From: Companilactobacillus metriopterae
Lineage (GTDB): Bacteria; Bacillota; Bacilli; Lactobacillales; Lactobacillaceae
Assembly: GCF_004117915.1 (NCBI RefSeq)
Contig: NZ_RSTD01000003.1
Span: forward strand, 62,001-126,000
Direction: 5' to 3'
Length of the DNA: 64,000 nt
Part shown: positions 54,975 to 63,866 of the stretch, piece after piece
Position numbering within the stretch: position 1 is the first letter of the stretch
How the letters are laid out: every line of letters begins with the position of its first letter
The notes under the pieces: model-generated
Database searches by the model: none
What the model was told of the DNA's origin: nothing
What the model saw: only the letters and a program-made list of their open reading frames with translations
Program-made: the position numbers and the translations under genes

Positions 54975-55002
54975 AAGGTTGCTCATTGAGCAGCCTTTTT
55001 TA
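54973..55002 (+). terminator. Terminator between the two M13 peptidase genes
   Basis: AAAAGGTTGCTC and GAGCAGCCTTTT form the stem with one G-T mismatch around a three-base loop, followed by T run. It begins at the stop of copy 1. Confidence 0.85.
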
Positions 55003-55079
55003 TTAATATATTTGTTTTTACGTATAGCGAGGAATAAAATATAAATTATAACTTTAATAAATTAATGGGGGTATTAATT

Positions 55080-57224
55080 ATGAAGCACAAGGGGAGTATA
55101 TTCATTTGTGGTACAGCATTAGCAATTATATTGGGGCTGTCTGTAGAGATACAAACAGTAAATGCTGAGACTGTTATACAAGATCCAAAGGTAGCAGTTG
55201 TAAGTAATGACAACAATGTAGCTGTCTCAGATGATCAAACAACAACTGATCAAGACACAACTAGTCAAGTTACATCAGATGATCAATATGCCGGTGGTGA
55301 CTGGAGTGTTGATCCATCAACCGCAACACCACAAGAAAATTTTTATTACAACGTCAACGGTCAATGGTTAAGTTCTGCTCAAATACCCGAAGGCCAGGCG
55401 TCTACTGGTGCTATGGATGAAATTCAAGATAACATTGATAAAGAGATGATGTCATCTTTGGAAAATATGGCCAATGGTAATCAAAAAGTTACAAGTTCAC
55501 AAATCCAACAAGCTGTCGATTTTTACAAATTAGCAACAACTGGAAATAAAGACACAGATAAAAATTATAGTGACATTAATGCTGACTTACAAAAAGTTGC
55601 TGCTTTAAATAATTATGACGATTTAAATAATGCATTACTTGAATTAAGCAACGACAATATTAGTTTGCCCTTCAATTATAGTCTTGAGGCAAATTATAAT
55701 AATTCCAACCAAGTTGTTCTAAACTTTTCACCAGCCGCAAATATTTTGCCGGATTCTTCATATTACGATACAGACAATGATGATGGAATTATCATGCTTT
55801 CTAGATATTCTGAATCAGCAACTAATTTACTTAAGTTATTAGGATATAGCAGCGATGAAGCTTCTACTATGGTTGATCAAGCAATGGACTTTGATCGCCA
55901 AATTTATAGTAATTTAATTACAAATAGCATGGATAATGTAGATAATACAACTGATGCAAAACCCTATAATTATGTTTCAAATAGTGATTTTGTAGATAAT
56001 TTTACTAATTTAAAAGTTGGAGATTTTTTAAATTCATTATTCACAAATAAAAGTAATGTTATAGATGTTTCTGATACTAGTTACTACAATAAATTCAACA
56101 ATCTTGTTAGTCTTAAGAATTTTGACAATTTAAAATCTTGGATGATAGTTACAACATCTATGAGTGATGGTGCGTATTTGGGAGAAGATGCACTTCAAGC
56201 AGTAGCTCCTTTTGAAGAAAAAGTTAGTGGTCTTGATGAACTTCCTAGTCTTGATAGTATGGTATACGATTGGACTAGTTCGATGTTTGATCAAACTTTA
56301 AGTCAATATTATGGACAAAATTATTTTGGCGAATCAGCTAGAGCAGATGCTACAAAATTAATAGATAATATCTTGTCTGTCTATAAAGACCGTCTACAAA
56401 ACAATACTTGGTTAAGTGATGCAACTAAGAAAAATGCTATTACAAAATTGAATAACATTAAACTTAAAGTTGCTTATCCTGATAATGTTGATGACATCTA
56501 TAGTAAGGTTAAAATTTCTCAAGATGAATCTTTATACAATGTTATAAAGGATTTAAATAAAGCAAGTCAGGAAAGTATGATTTCCGACTATAATAGAGCA
56601 TTCGACAAGTCAAAATGGACCATGCCTAGTTTTCAAGTAAATGCACAGTATGATCCACAAAATAACGATGTAACTATTCCAGCAGCTATATTACAGAGTC
56701 CATTTTACTCATCATCTCAATCAAGTAGTTCTAATTATGGTGCCATTGGTGCCGTTATCGGACATGAAATAACACATGCTTTTGATAATAGTGGGGCAAT
56801 GTTCGATGCTAATGGAAACTATAATAATTGGTGGACAGAAGAAGATCAGTCTAAGTTCCAAGAACTAGTTGATAATATGGCAAATGAATATGATGGTATT
56901 CCTTATGCAGACGGAACAGTTGATGGATATCAAACTGTTGGCGAGAACATTGCAGACAATGGTGGTCTTAATGTCGCATTTGCAGCAGCTCAAAAGGAAA
57001 GTGATTTTAGTGCTAAAGAGTTCTTTGAATCATGGGAGAAGGCTTGGAGATATAAGACAACCAATGATCATGCAAATATACTATTAACTGTTGATCCTCA
57101 TGCACCAGCACCAATTAGAGGAAATGTTGCTGTACAAAATTTTGATGATTTCTACAAAACATTCGATATCAAACCAGGAGATGCAATGTGGCTTGATGAA
57201 GCAGATCGCGTCAATATTTGGTAA
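55080..57224 (+). CDS. pepO: Secreted M13-family metallopeptidase (PepO-like), copy 2
   Basis: This 714-residue paralogue has HEITH at residues 562-566 and ENIAD at 622-626, intact catalytic sites, and ends RVNIW. Its signal peptide (IFICGTALAIILGLSVEIQ, cleavage near VNA-ET) and Asp/Thr/Ser linker resemble copy 1. Conserved blocks GGDW and QVNAQYD and the C-terminal GDAMWLDE show a tandem duplication, but the middle portions have diverged greatly, so it is old. It is separately terminated. Two secreted copies suggest extracellular peptide processing. Confidence 0.92.
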   Translation: MKHKGSIFICGTALAIILGLSVEIQTVNAETVIQDPKVAVVSNDNNVAVSDDQTTTDQDTTSQVTSDDQYAGGDWSVDPSTATPQENFYYNVNGQWLSSAQIPEGQASTGAMDEIQDNIDKEMMSSLENMANGNQKVTSSQIQQAVDFYKLATTGNKDTDKNYSDINADLQKVAALNNYDDLNNALLELSNDNISLPFNYSLEANYNNSNQVVLNFSPAANILPDSSYYDTDNDDGIIMLSRYSESATNLLKLLGYSSDEASTMVDQAMDFDRQIYSNLITNSMDNVDNTTDAKPYNYVSNSDFVDNFTNLKVGDFLNSLFTNKSNVIDVSDTSYYNKFNNLVSLKNFDNLKSWMIVTTSMSDGAYLGEDALQAVAPFEEKVSGLDELPSLDSMVYDWTSSMFDQTLSQYYGQNYFGESARADATKLIDNILSVYKDRLQNNTWLSDATKKNAITKLNNIKLKVAYPDNVDDIYSKVKISQDESLYNVIKDLNKASQESMISDYNRAFDKSKWTMPSFQVNAQYDPQNNDVTIPAAILQSPFYSSSQSSSSNYGAIGAVIGHEITHAFDNSGAMFDANGNYNNWWTEEDQSKFQELVDNMANEYDGIPYADGTVDGYQTVGENIADNGGLNVAFAAAQKESDFSAKEFFESWEKAWRYKTTNDHANILLTVDPHAPAPIRGNVAVQNFDDFYKTFDIKPGDAMWLDEADRVNIW

Positions 57225-57249
57225 AAAGACCCTTTTGAGGTCTTTTTTT
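57223..57249 (+). terminator. Terminator after peptidase copy 2
   Basis: AAAAAGACC and GGTCTTTTT form a nine-base stem with a seven-base loop and T run, overlapping the stop codon. Confidence 0.9.
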
Positions 57250-57258
57250 GTATAAATG

Positions 57259-57287
57259 ATGACAAAAAGTCTTATTTCATATACAAT
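57259..57287 (+). promoter_or_regulatory. guaA promoter
   Basis: ATGACA (57259-57264) and TACAAT (57282-57287) are 17 bases apart, 33 bases before guaA. Confidence 0.55.
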
Positions 57288-57320
57288 TATTAGAACAATT
57301 CTTTCAAGGGGGACAATGAT

Positions 57321-58871
57321 TTGAGCAAAAACTGGCCAGAAGCAGATAGCATTATTGTTTTGGATTATGGTAGTCAATATAATCAACTGATTACTCGCCG
57401 TATTCGTGATATTGGGGTGTATTCTGAGTTATTACCAAACACTATTACAGCAGCAGAAATTAAAGAAATTAATCCTAAAGGTATTATCCTTTCAGGTGGC
57501 CCAATGAGTGTTTATGACAAGGATGCATTCACACTAGATCAAGAAATCTATGATTTGGGTATACCTATGCTAGGTATTTGTTATGGAATGCAACTTATGT
57601 CATATAACCTTGGTGGTAAGGTAGAATCAGCTGATAATCGTGAATACGGAAAAGCTGATATTGAGGTTCTAAAACAAGATTCACCACTTTTCAAAGACTT
57701 ACCAAAAGATCAAGTTGTTTGGATGTCACATGGTGATTTAGTTCGCGAAGCACCTGCAGGATTTGATGTTATTGCTACCAGCAAGAATGCTCCTATCAGT
57801 GCCATTGGAAACAATGAACGTAAAATGTACGGTGTTCAATTCCATACAGAAGTTCGCAATACAGAATACGGAATGGATATTCTAAAGCACTTTGCATTTG
57901 ATATCTGTGAAGCAGAATCAAATTGGACTATGGAAGATTTTATCAATCAACAAATTGAAGAAATTCGTTCAACTGTTGGTGATAAAAAAGTTCTTCTAGG
58001 ATTATCTGGTGGAGTAGATTCATCTGTTGTGGGTGTACTGTTAAATAAAGCTATCGGTGATCAATTGACATGTATCTTTGTTGATCACGGTCTTTTAAGA
58101 AAGAACGAAGCAGATGAAGTAATGGCTAGTCTAGAAGGTAAATTTGGACTAAATATTATTAAAGTAGATGCTCAAAAACGCTTCTTAGATAAATTAGCAG
58201 GCGTTACAGACCCTGAAAAGAAACGTAAAATTATTGGAAATGAATTCATTCAAGTATTTGATGATGAAGCATCAAAACTAAATGGAATGGAATTCCTAGC
58301 TCAAGGAACTTTATATACAGATATTATCGAATCTGGAACAAGTACAGCTCAAACAATTAAGTCACATCATAACGTAGGTGGACTTCCTGAAGATATGCAA
58401 TTCAAACTAATCGAACCTCTAAACACATTGTTTAAAGATGAAGTTCGTGCGCTTGGCGAAGAAATGGGTATGCCTCATGATCTAGTATGGAGACAACCAT
58501 TCCCAGGACCTGGATTAGGAATTCGTGTTATCGGTGAAGTTACCGAAGAAAAACTTAAAGTAGTACGTGATAGTGACTTAGTTCTACGTGAGGAAATCAA
58601 AAAAGCTGGACTAGATCAAGAAATCTGGCAATATTTCACAGTTCTACCTGGAATTCGCTCAGTAGGTGTCATGGGTGACGGAAGAACATACGATTATACA
58701 ATCGGTATTCGCGCAGTTAATTCAATTGATGGAATGACTGCTGACTTTGCTCAAATACCTTGGGATGTTTTACAAGCTATCTCAGTAAGAATGGTCAATG
58801 AAGTTGATCATATCAACCGTGTAGTGTATGACATTACAAGTAAGCCACCTTCAACAATTGAGTGGGAATAA
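57321..58871 (+). CDS. guaA: GMP synthase (glutamine-hydrolysing)
   Basis: This 516-residue enzyme aminates XMP to GMP. It has a class I amidotransferase domain (Cys87 in LGICYGMQL, His in QFHTEV), an ATP pyrophosphatase P-loop [10 protein letters not shown] and a C-terminal dimerisation domain ending KPPSTIEWE. The start is TTG at 57321 behind AAGGGGGA. An ATG five bases upstream opens a two-codon frame whose TGA overlaps the TTG. It works with guaB at 45855. Confidence 0.97.
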   Translation: MSKNWPEADSIIVLDYGSQYNQLITRRIRDIGVYSELLPNTITAAEIKEINPKGIILSGGPMSVYDKDAFTLDQEIYDLGIPMLGICYGMQLMSYNLGGKVESADNREYGKADIEVLKQDSPLFKDLPKDQVVWMSHGDLVREAPAGFDVIATSKNAPISAIGNNERKMYGVQFHTEVRNTEYGMDILKHFAFDICEAESNWTMEDFINQQIEEIRSTVGDKKVLLGLSGGVDSSVVGVLLNKAIGDQLTCIFVDHGLLRKNEADEVMASLEGKFGLNIIKVDAQKRFLDKLAGVTDPEKKRKIIGNEFIQVFDDEASKLNGMEFLAQGTLYTDIIESGTSTAQTIKSHHNVGGLPEDMQFKLIEPLNTLFKDEVRALGEEMGMPHDLVWRQPFPGPGLGIRVIGEVTEEKLKVVRDSDLVLREEIKKAGLDQEIWQYFTVLPGIRSVGVMGDGRTYDYTIGIRAVNSIDGMTADFAQIPWDVLQAISVRMVNEVDHINRVVYDITSKPPSTIEWE

Positions 58872-58872
58872 T

Positions 58873-58904
58873 AAAAGCCTAGAGAATATTCTCTAGGCTT
58901 TTTT
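58873..58904 (+). terminator. Terminator after guaA
   Basis: AAAAGCCTAGAGAA and TTCTCTAGGCTTTT form a 14-base perfect stem with a two-base loop and T run. Confidence 0.95.
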
Positions 58905-58988
58905 GTTTATAAAATAAATATATTTGCATTTTATTGTTTACTGATTAACTATAGAGTCAAGATATTCTAATTCATTGGGGTGAATTAT

Positions 58989-59750
58989 ATGAATAATATA
59001 GTTTCGGTAAAAAATTTGAGTAAATCTTTTAAAAATAACGGATCAACTTTTAAAGCGGTTGATAATATATCTTTTGATATAAGTACAGGTTCCATAGCTG
59101 CGATAATTGGACCAAACGGTGCGGGAAAAACCACAACAATCAAGATAATAGGTGGATATTTGTTACCTACTTCTGGAGAAGTATTTATAGCTGGTGATAA
59201 GAAATCATATTCTTCAAATCGACAGAATATCAATGTCGGAATCTCTTTAGGTGGAGAAAATGGATTTTATGATAGATCTACTGCCTATCAAAATTTAAAG
59301 TTTTTCGCTGCTTTGAAAAAAATTCCCAGGAAAGATCAAACTGCTGAAATTGATAGAGTTTTGGAATTAGTAAATTTAACTAATGTCAAAAATGAAAATG
59401 TTTATCAATATTCAAAAGGTATGAAGCAGAGACTACAGATAGCACGTGCTTTATTAGGAAGTCCAAAACTATTGATGTTGGATGAGCCGACTTCTGGCTT
59501 AGATGTAGAATCTGCTAGAGATTTACAAAATAATATTCAAAAATCTTTGTCCAAAGATAGGGCAATAATTCTGACTAGTCATACTATGTCTGAAGTCGAA
59601 CGCTTAGCAGATCAATTAATAGTTATTGGATCAGGGGAAGTTTATTATAACGGTCCAACATCTGAGTTTAAGAAATTTGTTGGTGTTGATGAAAATTTAT
59701 CACTGGAAGAAACGTATTTACAAATTTCTGATGAATTGAAAAGGGTATAA
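58989..59750 (+). CDS. ABC-2 type exporter ATPase
   Basis: This 253-residue ATPase has Walker A GPNGAGKTT, signature YSKGMKQRLQIA (SKGM in place of SGGQ) and Walker B LLMLDEPTSGLD. It is of the NatA/CcmA-like drug or lantibiotic export type. The start is ATG at 58989; a GTG three codons earlier sits in the ribosome site TTGGGGTG. It is followed by two permease genes. Confidence 0.9.
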   Translation: MNNIVSVKNLSKSFKNNGSTFKAVDNISFDISTGSIAAIIGPNGAGKTTTIKIIGGYLLPTSGEVFIAGDKKSYSSNRQNINVGISLGGENGFYDRSTAYQNLKFFAALKKIPRKDQTAEIDRVLELVNLTNVKNENVYQYSKGMKQRLQIARALLGSPKLLMLDEPTSGLDVESARDLQNNIQKSLSKDRAIILTSHTMSEVERLADQLIVIGSGEVYYNGPTSEFKKFVGVDENLSLEETYLQISDELKRV

Positions 59751-59753
59751 AAT

Positions 59754-60482
59754 ATGAATACACTTCAAATATTAAACTTCCACTTAAAACAAATATTGAA
59801 AGAGAGATTTTATTTCTGGAATGTGTTTAATCAAACGGTATCATTTTTCTTACTTCAATATGTTATAACCTTTCAAGCAAAAAATATCGATTTTAATTAT
59901 ATATTTCTACGATCAGCAATAATCGGATTATGGAGTTCTTGTATATTAAGTGCAGGAGCTATAGGTTATCAAAGATATCAAGGAACACTTTTATATATAT
60001 TAAATAATAATATTAGTGATATTAAGTCTATAATCACAGTGATTGTACCCACTAGTATAATTGGGCTATTGTCTTTTCCAATATCTTATATATTGTCGAT
60101 CTTATTAGGTCATGGAATTGAACTAAATTACTCAGAAATTTTAGGGGTAGTTTTGTTTTGGATAGGAGCAGTCGTTATATCAATACTTATTTCGTTTATA
60201 TTTGTATTGAGCAGAAATGCTCAGATATATGAGGAACTCTTGTTGTTTCCAATTCTTATAATATCTGGATTATTCCCATTAAAAGTAATTCCCACCTATT
60301 TAAATCATTTAATTTCCTGGTTGATACCAATCTCAGCACCATTGAAAATTATGCAGTCAGGGGTTAATTTCCAATTCCTAATTCAATTTTTGACGTCCGT
60401 AATTATATGGATTTTATTTGAAACAATAATTTCAAAATATATTTTTAGTTCTTATAAAAATGGGAAATTGGAGCTAATATAA
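59754..60482 (+). CDS. ABC-2 type permease subunit 1
   Basis: This 242-residue membrane protein has six hydrophobic segments and no clear family name beyond ABC-2 permease. It begins QILNFHLKQILKERFYFWNVF. It starts three bases after the ATPase gene and ends just before the second permease, so the three form one transporter. Substrate unknown; self-protection against an antimicrobial is possible. Confidence 0.85.
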   Translation: MNTLQILNFHLKQILKERFYFWNVFNQTVSFFLLQYVITFQAKNIDFNYIFLRSAIIGLWSSCILSAGAIGYQRYQGTLLYILNNNISDIKSIITVIVPTSIIGLLSFPISYILSILLGHGIELNYSEILGVVLFWIGAVVISILISFIFVLSRNAQIYEELLLFPILIISGLFPLKVIPTYLNHLISWLIPISAPLKIMQSGVNFQFLIQFLTSVIIWILFETIISKYIFSSYKNGKLELI

Positions 60483-61196
60483 ATGATAGTTGTATTAAAA
60501 TCAATTGGGATATTTGATAATATCAAGACATTCTTAGTCCAATTTCTAATTTTGCCATTTTTTAGTGTATTATTCTTTTTTCTATTAGGAAATACATATT
60601 TGACTGCTAATCAAAACAGTAGTTATAACACTATAATGGTAACAATATTTATAACGGCTATGATAATCATCATTACTTCAATGACTAGATCTTTTATAAC
60701 GGAGTTAAGTTCAAAAATATTTGCTCAAGAAATTATTTTAAATCCATTTTCAGGTTATTATTGGATTAATAAATGTTTAGTTGGAATGATAGTTGGTCTG
60801 TTTTCAATCTTTTTTAATTTGATACCTTTTTATATTATTTTTCATCTCGATATTCAAAATATAAGAGCCTTTATAATATCGGCAATCCTATGCGTATTTA
60901 CAGGGATAGTTTTTGGAGTTTTGTCTATTGCTATTTCAATGGGTACAAATAATCCATTCCTCTTCTCAAATTTTATCGGTTCATATGGATTATTATTTAC
61001 TGGTATTTATTTCTCTACCAATTTGTATCCATCAGTACTGAAAATAGTCAGTAGATTATTGCCATTTTCTTATATCGCTGATTTTTATAGATCAAACAAT
61101 ATTGTTTATTTTTACTGGTCGATAATAATAGACTTCTTGTATCTAATATTGTTTGTATTTATTTATAAGGTCAACTTGAAAAGGTTAAAAAAATGA
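60483..61196 (+). CDS. ABC-2 type permease subunit 2
   Basis: This 237-residue membrane protein has six hydrophobic segments and a basic C-terminus. It starts on the base after the stop of subunit 1. The pair of distinct permeases with one ATPase resembles lantibiotic-immunity transporters (FEG type), but no lantibiotic genes are present. The operon ends at a hairpin shared with the next gene. Confidence 0.85.
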   Translation: MIVVLKSIGIFDNIKTFLVQFLILPFFSVLFFFLLGNTYLTANQNSSYNTIMVTIFITAMIIIITSMTRSFITELSSKIFAQEIILNPFSGYYWINKCLVGMIVGLFSIFFNLIPFYIIFHLDIQNIRAFIISAILCVFTGIVFGVLSIAISMGTNNPFLFSNFIGSYGLLFTGIYFSTNLYPSVLKIVSRLLPFSYIADFYRSNNIVYFYWSIIIDFLYLILFVFIYKVNLKRLKK

Positions 61197-61210
61197 TAAA
61201 TTGGAAATAA

Positions 61211-61245
61211 AAAAGTCACGAAGAATTTTCTTCGTGGCTTTTTTA
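61211..61245. terminator. Bidirectional terminator after the ABC-2 operon
   Basis: AAAAGTCACGAAGAA and TTCTTCGTGGCTTTT pair over 14-15 bases (one wobble) and have T runs on both strands. It also ends the minus-strand matrixin gene. Confidence 0.92.
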
Positions 61246-62118
61246 TTAATATAGATCATTTTCTGAGATGTATTGGTTATTTCCCACTTGATAGTAGGAC
61301 GTATTCGTTTCGATATTTAGATAACCTGTTTTAACTGCCCAAGAAGAGTATGCTGGGACAACGCCAACTTTTTTACTATCTTTATTTACAATAGCTGAAT
61401 CCCATTTTGTAGTTCTAACAAATGTATTGTTAGAGATGTTATCGTTGTACTTTGCACCTGGGAAGTATAGTGAGTATAGTTTTTGCAAATCATAATCGTG
61501 TAGAGAATATCCAAGGTCGGATGAATGATCTGTTAATTGATAGTACATAACAGATGTTGTTTCTAATGATGGATCAGTTTCATCATCTAAACCTAGTGCG
61601 TGACCAGTTTCGTGTGTTGCTGTGTGAACCATATCTTCAGTTGTTTGTGTTTCACCATTGTAAGATAAGCTGATTTCACTAGAAATTATTTGATAAGCAT
61701 TTCCTGAAGGATAGTAAGATAACATTGTTTCACCCGCTAAATCATCAGTGATTTCAGCTGTTGAACTTGTATAAACAATTTGAGCACTATCAGGGTCAGA
61801 AGTAGTGACAAAATTTAAAAATCCTGAAGTTTCCCAAGCACCCAAAGCATATTTAATAGCTGTAACTTGTGAAAATGGAAGTTTTGGATCAATATAAACT
61901 TTGATATTTTGCAGTGAGTTCAGACGTGCAGGTAAGTTATTGTAAGAACGCTTTACATCTTGATTAGACTTTTGATTTGTCTTAGGATCAATAATTGTAA
62001 TTTTTACGTCTCTTGAAGCAGCAGCTACCTTTGTAGTTGAGATTATTGCTGTGCTAGCAATAGATATTGCAACAGTGGCAGCAGTAATAATCTTAATTAG
62101 TTTATTATTTTTAATAAT
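61246..62118 (-). CDS. Secreted matrixin-like zinc metalloprotease without canonical start
   Basis: This product of about 290 residues has a signal peptide (KLIKIITAATVAISIASTAII, cleavage near VAAAS) and the metzincin motif HETGHALGLDD at about 169-179, where Asp replaces the third His as in snapalysin-like enzymes; SVMYY may be the Met-turn. A C-terminal domain of about 75 residues follows. There is no ATG, GTG or TTG in frame at the N-terminus. The reading frame opens with two ATT codons (62118-62113) just after AAGGGGGGACCAC, so an AUU start is proposed. The first usable canonical start, a TTG at 61845, would remove the signal peptide. A promoter (TTGAAA, TATAAT) lies directly upstream. 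Confidence 0.78.
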   Translation of the reverse strand: MIKNNKLIKIITAATVAISIASTAIISTTKVAAASRDVKITIIDPKTNQKSNQDVKRSYNNLPARLNSLQNIKVYIDPKLPFSQVTAIKYALGAWETSGFLNFVTTSDPDSAQIVYTSSTAEITDDLAGETMLSYYPSGNAYQIISSEISLSYNGETQTTEDMVHTATHETGHALGLDDETDPSLETTSVMYYQLTDHSSDLGYSLHDYDLQKLYSLYFPGAKYNDNISNNTFVRTTKWDSAIVNKDSKKVGVVPAYSSWAVKTGYLNIETNTSYYQVGNNQYISENDLY

Positions 62119-62142
62119 GTGGTCCCCCCTTAGTTATATATA

Positions 62143-62170
62143 ATTATATTTGAATAATAATTAATTTCAA
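62143..62170 (-). promoter_or_regulatory. Promoter of the matrixin-like gene
   Basis: On the minus strand TTGAAA (62165-62170) and TATAAT (62143-62148) are 16 bases apart, followed by AAGGGGGG. Confidence 0.6.
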
Positions 62171-62228
62171 TAAAATATTTTATTAAAAAGATAATAAAAA
62201 AGAGGAATAACCAAATATTCCTCTCAAG

Positions 62229-62639
62229 CTAGATAATAATTCCATTGCAGTGGTCAATTTCATGCTGAATAATTTGAGCAATCCAATCAGAAAAATCTTG
62301 GGTATGTTCTATGAAATTGATGTCTAAGTATTTGACTTTGATATTTTGGTATCTTTTTGTGGGACGTTCGCCAGTTAGTGATAAGCAACCCTCACTAGTT
62401 TCGTAAATATTCTATTTAGATATTATAACAGGATTAATCATAGGTACAGAAGTATTTCCTAACTTAAAAACAATAATATTTTTGCTGATACCAATCATAT
62501 TAGCTGCCATTCCGACACAATTATCAGAATGATATTCAAGTGTATCCATTAAATCATTAACAACATTTAGATCGTCCTTAGTTGCTGGTATTGATTTTTT
62601 AGATAGAAAATTTTCGTCAGTCATAATTGATTTAATCAT
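62229..62639 (-). pseudogene. def: Peptide deformylase-like gene with in-frame stop
   Basis: The reading frame runs from ATG 62637-62639 to TAG at 62229-62231 and would encode 136 residues. It has the peptide deformylase-like VGMAANMIG (in place of GxGxAAxQ), then EGCLSL and QHEIDH, the metal-binding motifs. An in-frame TAG at 62412-62414, just before the EGCLSL motif (after NPVIISK), truncates it before the metal site. The rest of the frame is intact, so the lesion is recent or is a readthrough case. Its ATG overlaps the zinc-ribbon stop (TAATG). A second functional deformylase must be elsewhere. Confidence 0.85.
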
Positions 62640-62911
62640 TATTTGTTTTTTGATGCTTTCCAACGATCTAATCCCTTAATCTGCATAGGATAGAACATTT
62701 TTAGCATTGCCTTTTTGATAAAGTTATCGCTAGATTCATCAATTCCTTTTTTACCTCTAGAGATCATTTCTTCTATAGTAATGTCGGGTTCGATGAATTT
62801 TCCGTTTTCGTAGCAATAGTTACAATATTTAGATGATTTACTACCATCAGATTCTGTACCAAGATTTTCTGAATTTAGTGGCATACCACAACTTTGACAA
62901 AATTTTTCCAT
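62639..62911 (-). CDS. Putative zinc-ribbon domain protein
   Basis: This 90-residue protein has four Cys in two pairs (CQSCGMPL and YCNYCYENG), the zinc-ribbon signature of the Zn_ribbon_2 family. The rest is helical with basic patches. Function unknown. Translational coupling with the deformylase pseudogene (one-base overlap) suggests they formed one unit. It starts at ATG 62909-62911 behind TAGGAG. Confidence 0.85.
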   Translation of the reverse strand: MEKFCQSCGMPLNSENLGTESDGSKSSKYCNYCYENGKFIEPDITIEEMISRGKKGIDESSDNFIKKAMLKMFYPMQIKGLDRWKASKNK

Positions 62912-63085
62912 GTTTGATTCTCCTAGTTGAATTTAAATTTATTTTATCTGAAATTAGGAGTAAAGACTAATTATATTTGATAATTTAATAAAAATTGGAA
63001 TGACATATAAATTTATTTATTAATATTTTAAACGCTTATGATATATTTAATAGTGATTTATATCAGTATTTATAAGGGGGATTTT

Positions 63086-63808
63086 ATGGAACGACATTAC
63101 AAGAGTCGTGCAGAACTAAAACAAGATGTTAAAAATATGTATAAAGGTAACTGGTTATACACAATTCTGCTAAATATAATACCTGGCATGATAGTTTTAG
63201 GAGCTATAAGAATTATAGAGGTGGTATTTTTGCCAATAAGCATCTTAATATCAGAACCGGTAAATAACGGTCAACCATTAGCAGTAATTATATTTATTCT
63301 TATATGTGTAGTGAATTTCATTATTGTAACAATAGGAATGATGCTAGTTTCTTACGGAGTAATGTTCACTCTTTTAGGGTGGTTGAGAGGTGAAAAAATC
63401 AACATGGATTCAGTATTTAATTCTGGATTTTCAGGTTTCTCACCTAAATATGTAAAAGGTAATATTATAATTGGAATTGAATCTTCCCTTTATTTTTATC
63501 TTTGGTCACTATTATTGGTTGTACCTGGAATAATTAAAATGATCTCGTACTCGCAAGCGATTTATTTGTATAAGGATTATATTGACGAAGGTAATAAAAA
63601 AGAATATAACTTTGGTGATTTTATAACTGAGAGCAGAAAACTTATGGATGGTCATAAATGGGAGTATTTTGTTTTGCAGCTTTCATTTTTAGGATGGTTC
63701 TTGCTTTCGATTCTTACATTGGGCATAGGTTTTATATGGTTAACACCATACATAAATGCAACAAATGCTAATTTTTATGATAATCTAAAATCTAAAAAAA
63801 TTAATTAA
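63086..63808 (+). CDS. DUF975 family membrane protein, copy 1
   Basis: This 240-residue protein has five or six hydrophobic segments and the DUF975 layout, with an N-terminal KSRAELKQDVKNMYKGNW and C-terminal polytopic part. The start is ATG at 63086 behind AAGGGGG; an upstream in-frame ATG lacks a ribosome site. Function unknown. A second copy follows. Confidence 0.85.
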   Translation: MERHYKSRAELKQDVKNMYKGNWLYTILLNIIPGMIVLGAIRIIEVVFLPISILISEPVNNGQPLAVIIFILICVVNFIIVTIGMMLVSYGVMFTLLGWLRGEKINMDSVFNSGFSGFSPKYVKGNIIIGIESSLYFYLWSLLLVVPGIIKMISYSQAIYLYKDYIDEGNKKEYNFGDFITESRKLMDGHKWEYFVLQLSFLGWFLLSILTLGIGFIWLTPYINATNANFYDNLKSKKIN

Positions 63809-63866
63809 ATTTATAATATGTGTGATATATTTTATAAGTAATGTTTATTAAATAAGGGGGTTTACA

